DNA of 10,537 bases. It comes from Actinomycetes bacterium (GTDB taxonomy: Bacteria > Actinomycetota > Acidimicrobiia > Acidimicrobiales > Palsa-688). The stretch is from assembly GCA_021808665.1 (NCBI GenBank), contig JAKBBA010000107.1:1-10537 (forward strand), in the 5' to 3' direction. The notes under the pieces were generated by a model. The model saw only the letters and a list, made by a program, of their open reading frames with translations, had not been told where the DNA came from and searched no databases. A program made the translations under genes and the position numbers. This document shows, piece by piece, positions 7,205-10,537 of the stretch (positions are counted from its first letter, which is position 1; the number at the start of each line of letters is the position of its first letter).

Positions 7205-7233
7205 TTGCGTACCTACGAAGGTACGTGTATCGT
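7205..7233 (+). promoter_or_regulatory. Promoter with embedded operator-like site for the ferredoxin/PLP pair
   Basis: TTGCGT (7205-7210) and TATCGT (7228-7233) are spaced by 17 bases. On the minus strand 7205-7220 reads CTTCGTAGGTACGCAA, matching the P1B ATPase site at CTTCGTA-n-G-n-ACG. A separate dyad TACCT/AGGTA (7210-7223) overlaps it. Transcription would begin about 7240, at or next to the ATG, so the mRNA is probably leaderless. A repressor bound here would cover the -35 and spacer. Confidence 0.5.
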
Positions 7234-7240
7234 AGAGTCT

Positions 7241-7699
7241 ATGGCTGGACAGGATAGCGAATCCCGCTTCGAGCGACCGAGTATCACTTCGGTGGTCGTA
7301 TGTCGCGGTTGTTGCTGTGGAACAGCGAACAAGCATCCCGGTACAGACCACCCCCGTCAACTCGACGAACTTCGCGATTCGGCACGCCGAGCTGGGATCA
7401 GGCTACGGATCGCCAAGTGCCTTGATCAGTGCGAACACTCCAACGTCATCGTCGTTCGACAGCGTCACGGTGCCAGGATTACATCCACCTGGCTAGGCGA
7501 CATGCTGCGAGAGGCCCAGACAAAGGCGATTGCCGACTGGATCAGACACGGCGAGCCCGGAGCACTGCCGCCGGAATTGGCAAAGCAAAGCTTCGAGCCG
7601 CGACCCACTAGACCGCCCCTGGCCGAACGCTACGCCGCAGGCCTTGAGTCCTCCCTCACTTGCCCTTTGGCGACGCGGTCGGCAGTCGGGGATCTATGA
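7241..7699 (+). CDS. Thioredoxin-fold (2Fe-2S) ferredoxin-like protein
   Basis: Small soluble protein of 152 residues with the pattern VVVCRGCCCGTANKHPGTDH (18-37) then KCLDQCEHSNVIVV (59-72). Cys21, a Cys24-Cys25-Cys26 run, Cys60 and Cys64 fit the layout of thioredoxin-like [2Fe-2S] ferredoxins (two cysteines near the N-terminus, then CxxxC). A conserved WLGDML segment follows at 84-89. The natural partner is not known from sequence; electron transfer, cluster delivery or metal/sulfur sensing are all possible. A TTG-initiated reading from 7205 would translate through the operator, so ATG 7241 is preferred, with a likely leaderless message. The stop overlaps the next start (ATGA), tying it to the PLP enzyme. 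The last 30 residues, Pro/Arg-rich, look non-conserved. Confidence 0.85.
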   Translation: MAGQDSESRFERPSITSVVVCRGCCCGTANKHPGTDHPRQLDELRDSARRAGIRLRIAKCLDQCEHSNVIVVRQRHGARITSTWLGDMLREAQTKAIADWIRHGEPGALPPELAKQSFEPRPTRPPLAERYAAGLESSLTCPLATRSAVGDL

Positions 7700-8607
7700 G
7701 CATCGCCGCGATCGCCCCGCGCTCCTCTGGGGTCGTGGTCACACCGACGGTCGCTATCGCCGACCAGACAACCAACTGCAGCCTTTGGCTCAAGCTCGAG
7801 TACTGCCAACCAAGCGGATCGATCAAGGACCGCTTCGTCTGGTTTATGCTCGACGATGCGTTCCAGAGGGGACTGATATCTCCTCACACTATTGTTGCGG
7901 AGGCGTCAAGTGGCTCCACGGCCATCGCCCTGGCGGTCGCTTGTGCACGGCTCGGCTTGGCCTTTAGGGCATTCCTCCCGGAAGGCGTTGCCGCGGAGCG
8001 TCTCATGGTGCTCCGCCAGCTAGGAGCCGAGGTCGTCCTGACCGACCCCACGCGTGGCGTCGCCGGGGCTCGAGAGGCATGCCAGACATTCGGTCGTGAA
8101 CGCCCCGGCGTCCTTCTGCCCGACCAATTCGCGAATCCGCTCAACGCGGAGGCGCATCGCCTCACGACCGGAGTCGAGTTGATACGACAGGTCGAAGGGC
8201 CCATCCACGCTTTCGTGTGCGGCGCCGGAACCGGCGGGACGCTCGCCGGGATCGGCCAAGCGTTGCGAGACGCGGAGCAGCCGACTTTCCTCTTTCGAGC
8301 CTACCCAAGAGCGGGAGGCGGCCTCGACGGTAATCCCGAGATACGCGACGACGTCCCTGGGATCGTCGACGGTTTGAGCGAGTTGTTCGACGACGAGATG
8401 CCAGTTGAGCCTGTGCTCGTGGACTGGCCAGACGTTGTCTACGCAGCCAGACACCTGTGCCGCCTCGGCTTCCCCGCGGGGCTCTCCAGCGGACTCAACT
8501 TCGCCGCAGCCCGCCAGGTCGCCGCAACACTCGGCGCCGGGCACACGGTCGCGACCGTCTTGTGCGACAGGATGGAGCGCTACTTCTCTAGCGTTATGTT
8601 TCGATAA
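7696..8607 (+). CDS. Cysteine-synthase-like PLP-dependent enzyme (fold type II)
   Basis: Fold type II beta-family enzyme of 303 residues, related to cysteine synthase, cystathionine beta-synthase and cysteine desulfhydrase. PSGSIKDR (39-46) holds the PLP lysine Lys44. EASSGST (69-75) replaces the EPTSGNT substrate loop of CysK. PDQFANPLNAEAH (142-154) is the conserved QFxNPxN stretch, CGAGTGGT (175-182) is the phosphate-binding loop, GLSSG (262-266) follows, and CDRMERYFS (290-298) is a variant of the terminal DSGERYLS. The EASSGST loop recalls mycobacterial Cds1-type cysteine desulfhydrases, so release of sulfide from cysteine or use of a non-standard nucleophile is plausible, but this is inference. 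No serine acetyltransferase-docking context is present. ATG 7696 overlaps the ferredoxin stop; a TTG start at 7660 is less likely. Confidence 0.9.
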   Translation: MSIAAIAPRSSGVVVTPTVAIADQTTNCSLWLKLEYCQPSGSIKDRFVWFMLDDAFQRGLISPHTIVAEASSGSTAIALAVACARLGLAFRAFLPEGVAAERLMVLRQLGAEVVLTDPTRGVAGAREACQTFGRERPGVLLPDQFANPLNAEAHRLTTGVELIRQVEGPIHAFVCGAGTGGTLAGIGQALRDAEQPTFLFRAYPRAGGGLDGNPEIRDDVPGIVDGLSELFDDEMPVEPVLVDWPDVVYAARHLCRLGFPAGLSSGLNFAAARQVAATLGAGHTVATVLCDRMERYFSSVMFR

Positions 8608-8709
8608 TGGCGCAAACCATGGAAAAGTCGAAAGGGAGCTTCACCAGGGTGCCGAACTAACGCCTAATCTGCTAAAGTTTCCGCTCCTCGGAACGCATAC
8701 ACTGCAGTC
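8608..8709 (+). promoter_or_regulatory. Intergenic region with weak -10 before the MNT gene
   Basis: About 100 bases with no gene and no convincing terminator after the PLP enzyme. TACACT (8698-8703) could be a -10 placing the transcription start on the ATG at 8710, which would make that mRNA leaderless; no ribosome site or clear -35 is visible. No copy of the CTTCG...CGAAG operator was found here, so the regulon probably ends at 8607. Confidence 0.35.
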
Positions 8710-9042
8710 ATGAGGACGCTCGTCGACGGCTCACAGCCTCGCCAGGCAGCGCCTTCCTTGGAAGATCTGCGGTCCCGTCGCACCGAGATTTTAGAGGTCT
8801 GTGCCAACAACGGCGCCTCAAACGTCTGGGTGTTCGGCTCCGTCGCCCGCGGAGAAAACGACGATGAAAGCGACGTGGACCTCCTAGCGGACATCGAGGC
8901 CAGGCGCAGCCTGTTCGACCTCGCGGCGCTTATCGGCGAACTCGAGGACGCGCTGGGCTGCCCGGTGAACATCGTGGAGCGCCAACTGCTCAAATACGAT
9001 CGCTTCGCCGCCAATGTCCTCCGCGACATGGTACCCCTGTGA
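8710..9042 (+). CDS. MNT-type minimal nucleotidyltransferase antitoxin (MntA-like)
   Basis: Protein of 110 residues with the nucleotidyltransferase signature GSVARGEN-DDESDVD, exactly the GSx10DxD pattern (Gly43, Ser44, Asp55, Asp57). This class forms HepT/MntA (type VII) toxin-antitoxin pairs, where the MNT protein neutralises the HepT RNase by adding nucleotides to a tyrosine. The third acidic residue is not obvious (VNIVE in the expected strand). The stop overlaps the next GTG (GTGA), the normal coupling with hepT. The N-terminal 15-20 residues look unconserved. As the partner is broken, this antitoxin is probably an orphan. Confidence 0.85.
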   Translation: MRTLVDGSQPRQAAPSLEDLRSRRTEILEVCANNGASNVWVFGSVARGENDDESDVDLLADIEARRSLFDLAALIGELEDALGCPVNIVERQLLKYDRFAANVLRDMVPL

Positions 9043-9149
9043 GAGGCCCTGAAGGAGACCGAAGCGCGCTAGAGGACATGCTGCGTTACGCCCGGCGGAT
9101 CGCTCGGCACAGCGCTGTCGGTCGATCAGCCTTCGACGACGAGCTCACC
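9039..9149 (+). pseudogene. HepT toxin remnant (N-terminal 37 codons)
   Basis: The frame begins GDRSALEDMLRYARRIARHSAVGRSAFDDELT, which matches the start of HepT-family proteins (first helix plus the FxxDELT segment). After Thr37 similarity stops and the frame runs into a degenerate copy of the leader of the downstream Fe-S gene (from 9151), staying open to 9425 only as a chimera. HepT is normally about 110-140 residues with a C-terminal RNase motif RxxxxHxY; none is seen here or in the following kilobase. It is therefore most likely an inactive truncation. Coupled by GTGA to the MNT gene. Confidence 0.75.
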
Positions 9150-9150
9150 C

Positions 9151-9235
9151 TAGGGTCTCTCCACCCGATCCGAGAGAAGTCCCCCGGAGGCAGCCTCCGA
9201 CGGCCCGCGCCGGGCAGGGCATCCGACGTCAACGC
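9151..9235 (+). repeat. Degenerate, internally deleted copy of the 5' end of the Fe-S oxidoreductase gene
   Basis: 9151-9195 matches 10138-10185 (leader and GGAGG ribosome site) and 9196-9235 matches 10286-10330 (codons about 33-47 of the downstream gene, PAPGRASDVKA read here as PAPGRASDVNA). About 100 bases including the start codon are missing at the join. The join also makes CGGAGG-cag-CCTCCG (9185-9199), which would mask the ribosome site. It is a relic, not a gene. Confidence 0.8.
9156..9177 (+). other. Hairpin A in the relic leader copy
   Basis: TCTCTC (9156-9161) pairs with GAGAGA (9172-9177) around the loop cACCCGATCc. The equivalent hairpin at 10143-10163 has the same loop core but stems TCTGGG/CCCAGA, so three base pairs differ by paired changes. 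Confidence 0.5.
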
Positions 9236-9261
9236 GTGCCGGCGAAGGACGCTCCGCGCTT

Positions 9262-9648
9262 TCAGGCAGGAGAGACCACTTCGATACCAGCCTTCAACGC
9301 AGCCGAGCAGAGTCGGGCGTCATACGCGACGAATGCGGCAGGTCTTACTGACAACGCACTTGCCAGGTGTATCGCATCTAGACTTCGCAACTCGACTGGT
9401 AAGAGGGCCGCGGCTGTTTCGATGATGGCGCGGTCCATGGGAAGTAGGTCGATACCCGCAAGCAATAGGTTGGCGTCGGCAACCGCATCTTCGTCAAGGC
9501 GCCGGCATGTACGGACAAGTTCAATCGTCGACAGCTCGCTGCTCACCTTGGGAACGTCTACCTTGGAGGTCAGCCACTCGGTCAGGGCAGCGCTCTCGGC
9601 CTCTTCGAAAACAAGCTTCACTAGGGCGGAGGTGTCGAAATAGATCAA
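9262..9648 (-). CDS. vapC: VapC-type PIN-domain ribonuclease toxin
   Basis: Toxin RNase of 128 residues, metal-dependent, that stops growth by cutting RNA when not held by its antitoxin. PIN-domain acidic residues are all visible: Asp5 (MIYFDTSALVK), Glu43 (STIELVR), Asp91 (SLDAIHLASAL) and Asp110 (VAYDARL). Length is typical. The start overlaps the antitoxin stop by four bases (ATGA), the standard vapBC layout. It appears intact and active. Read opposite to its surroundings and placed between two copies of a neighbouring gene's leader, it looks like an acquired module. Confidence 0.93.
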   Translation of the reverse strand: MIYFDTSALVKLVFEEAESAALTEWLTSKVDVPKVSSELSTIELVRTCRRLDEDAVADANLLLAGIDLLPMDRAIIETAAALLPVELRSLDAIHLASALSVRPAAFVAYDARLCSAALKAGIEVVSPA

Positions 9649-9920
9649 GCGAGCCGGTCTTGGCGCAGTTCGGCGAGCGTTTCCGATCCGGTTACCTTTC
9701 CTTGGGAACGCCTGCGTTCCGGTAGGTGGAAAGCGCTCTTTGCCGGCAGAAGGCGCCCGGACGATACAAGCTGATCCCTCATAGTTACCGCTGGGGTCGG
9801 AGATACCAAAAGGGCAACGAGCTTCCCTCTTTCAGAGACCTCCACGACCTCCCCATCCTTGACCATCTCTATATAGCGGCTCGCATGTTGGCGAAGTTCC
9901 CGGACCCCAATTCGTGTCAC
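9645..9920 (-). CDS. vapB: VapB/Phd-type antitoxin
   Basis: Antitoxin of 91 residues. The N-terminal half (GVRELRQHASRYIEMVKDGE then VVEVSERGKLVALLVS) is the Phd/YefM DNA-binding fold. The C-terminal half is basic and polar, ending TLAELRQDRLA, the likely toxin-binding tail. It would bind the palindrome at its own start codon to autoregulate. GTG 9920 is the last codon-sized piece of that palindrome, with a -10-like TACAAT ending seven bases before it, so the message is probably leaderless. Confidence 0.88.
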   Translation of the reverse strand: MTRIGVRELRQHASRYIEMVKDGEVVEVSERGKLVALLVSPTPAVTMRDQLVSSGRLLPAKSAFHLPERRRSQGKVTGSETLAELRQDRLA

Positions 9921-9960
9921 TCCCCTATTGTAGCACAGACGATGCTACAATTGGGGAGTG
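9918..9960. promoter_or_regulatory. Large palindromic operator/promoter of vapBC
   Basis: 18-base arms (9918-9935 and 9943-9960) around cagacga, with a single mismatch: CACTCCCCTATTGTAGCA against TGCTACAATTGGGGAGTG. Each arm has TACAAT followed by GGGGAGTG, so the two strands carry the same -10-plus-GTG layout. The minus copy serves vapB. The plus copy points into a short open frame with no recognisable protein. The antitoxin probably binds as a dimer pair here. Confidence 0.75.
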
Positions 9961-10137
9961 ACAGTCTGCGGTTGCTGGCAAGAGACTCGGCTTCTCACGT
10001 TCGCACCCCCTCCAAATCTCTCACTCCGGCCCCTCCATTTCTCACGCTTAGGTGCGCTTAGGTGGGTCCATGTCATTTCGCCAACTCGACGGGCATGACC
10101 GGTGAGACATTGGTAGGCAGAATCTGCCACAGCCGGG
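9961..10137. other. Non-coding gap between vapB and the Fe-S oxidoreductase leader
   Basis: No supportable gene on either strand; short open frames have no family-like features. It holds a perfect tandem repeat of CGCTTAGGTG (10045-10054 and 10055-10064). Its right edge is where similarity with the relic at 9151 begins. Confidence 0.5.
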
Positions 10138-10330
10138 TAGGGTCTGGGTCACCCGATCCCAGAGAAGTTCCGCCCGGAGGCAGCCCCCTGTGAATCAAGA
10201 CGTTCGACTGGCCGTAGGCCTTGCCGTGACAGTAGTCGGGATAGCACTCGTGCTAAGGCGGGCGCTGTTTCTTTACCGGCTCGTCACCGACGGAGCCCCA
10301 GCGCCGGGCAGGGCGTCCGACGTCAAAGCG
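10138..10330 (+). repeat. Intact partner of the duplicated leader and 5' coding segment
   Basis: Two blocks here, 10138-10185 and 10286-10330, are matched by the relic at 9151-9235, in the same order and orientation with about 100 bases between them that the relic lacks. The distance between copies is about 990 bases and vapBC lies between. Confidence 0.75.
10143..10163 (+). other. Hairpin B in the leader of the Fe-S oxidoreductase gene
   Basis: TCTGGG (10143-10148) pairs with CCCAGA (10158-10163) around tCACCCGAT, 12 bases upstream of the GGAGG ribosome site. It could be an RNA element or a protein-binding dyad. Paired differences from the copy at 9156-9177 argue that the fold itself has been kept. 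Confidence 0.45.
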
Positions 10331-10537
10331 GCGCTACAGGCGGAGCTGGCAGACGTGTTCGGCCAGCGCAAACTGCTGAAACGGCCGGGCCCGGGCCTCG
10401 CGCACTTCTTCACCTTCTGGGGGTTCATCGTCCTCACCCTGACGATCATCGAAGCTTACGGGGACCTTTTCTCCAAGACATTCGCCATCACCTCGTGGCC
10501 GGGCCTCGGATTCCTCGAGGACTTCTTCGCCGTAGCC
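10190..10537 (+). CDS. Membrane-bound Fe-S oxidoreductase (heterodisulfide-reductase-related), N-terminal part only
   Basis: 116 codons of a larger protein, running off the right edge. It begins with a membrane segment (about 6-28, VGLAVTVVGIALVLRRALFLYRL), then a cytoplasmic stretch with GRASDVKAALQAELADVFGQRKLLKRPGPGLAHFF, then a second membrane segment (about 77-92, FWGFIVLTLTIIEAYG) and WPGLGFLEDFFAVA. This is the N-terminal membrane domain, resembling the nitrate-reductase gamma subunit, of the large actinobacterial 4Fe-4S/CCG-domain oxidoreductases (Rv0338c-like in mycobacteria). Its cluster-binding domains would follow outside the window. GTG 10190 is chosen for GGAGG (10176-10180) at 9 bases. 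Physiological partner unknown. Confidence 0.85.
   Translation, partial: MNQDVRLAVGLAVTVVGIALVLRRALFLYRLVTDGAPAPGRASDVKAALQAELADVFGQRKLLKRPGPGLAHFFTFWGFIVLTLTIIEAYGDLFSKTFAITSWPGLGFLEDFFAVA

Noticed and set aside
7205..7240. Upstream TTG start for the ferredoxin-like gene
   Set aside because: It would translate through the promoter and operator-like site and has no ribosome site.
9958..10099. Short plus-strand frame starting at the mirrored GTG of the palindrome
   Set aside because: Composition looks non-coding (Pro/Arg/Leu-rich without pattern); kept only as a transcription question in the findings.
9945..10130. 61-residue minus-strand frame in the gap right of vapB
   Set aside because: No ribosome site or family features, and it runs into the vapBC palindrome.
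9151..10330. Insertion sequence with terminal direct repeats
   Set aside because: No transposase, and the repeats are a gene leader and coding segment rather than short target duplications or inverted ends.

Overview
The window is GC-rich, coding-dense DNA, most likely from an actinobacterium. The grounds are frequent GTG starts, several apparently leaderless promoters, an iron-sulfur oxidoreductase of the type found across Actinobacteria at the right end, and an actinobacterial-style CRGCCCG ferredoxin. Genus cannot be judged from the sequence alone. No tRNA, rRNA, CRISPR array or transposase was seen.

Left part (1-6595, minus strand): one long, tightly packed operon read right to left. It encodes a solute-binding lipoprotein, two permeases and two ATPases of the dipeptide/oligopeptide/nickel ABC importer class, mostly joined by 4-base stop/start overlaps. 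It ends with a P1B-type metal-transporting ATPase carrying the SPC (not CPC) membrane motif of the P1B-4 (Co/Fe/Ni) group. The ATPase has its own promoter-like sequence and its C-terminus lies beyond position 1.

Middle (6819-8607, plus strand): a divergent ArsR/SmtB-type repressor gene, then a coupled pair encoding a thioredoxin-fold [2Fe-2S] ferredoxin-like protein and a cysteine-synthase-like PLP enzyme. A 16-bp motif, about CTTCGyAkrnACGAAG, appears in front of all four transcription units (ABC operon, P1B ATPase, arsR-like gene, ferredoxin/PLP pair). The simplest reading is that one ArsR-type repressor controls import, export and a small redox/sulfur-amino-acid pathway together. The repressor lacks the usual metal-ligand sets, so its signal is unknown. 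This is the best candidate for an undescribed system here.

Right part (8710-10537): a scarred junction with toxin-antitoxin genes. An MNT-type nucleotidyltransferase antitoxin is intact, but its HepT partner is cut off after about 37 codons, where a degenerate copy of the 5' end of the rightmost gene begins. A complete VapBC pair (minus strand) with a large palindromic promoter lies between this relic and the real copy. The rightmost gene (partial) encodes the N-terminus of a membrane-anchored Fe-S oxidoreductase. The two copies of its leader keep a short hairpin whose stems differ by paired base changes.
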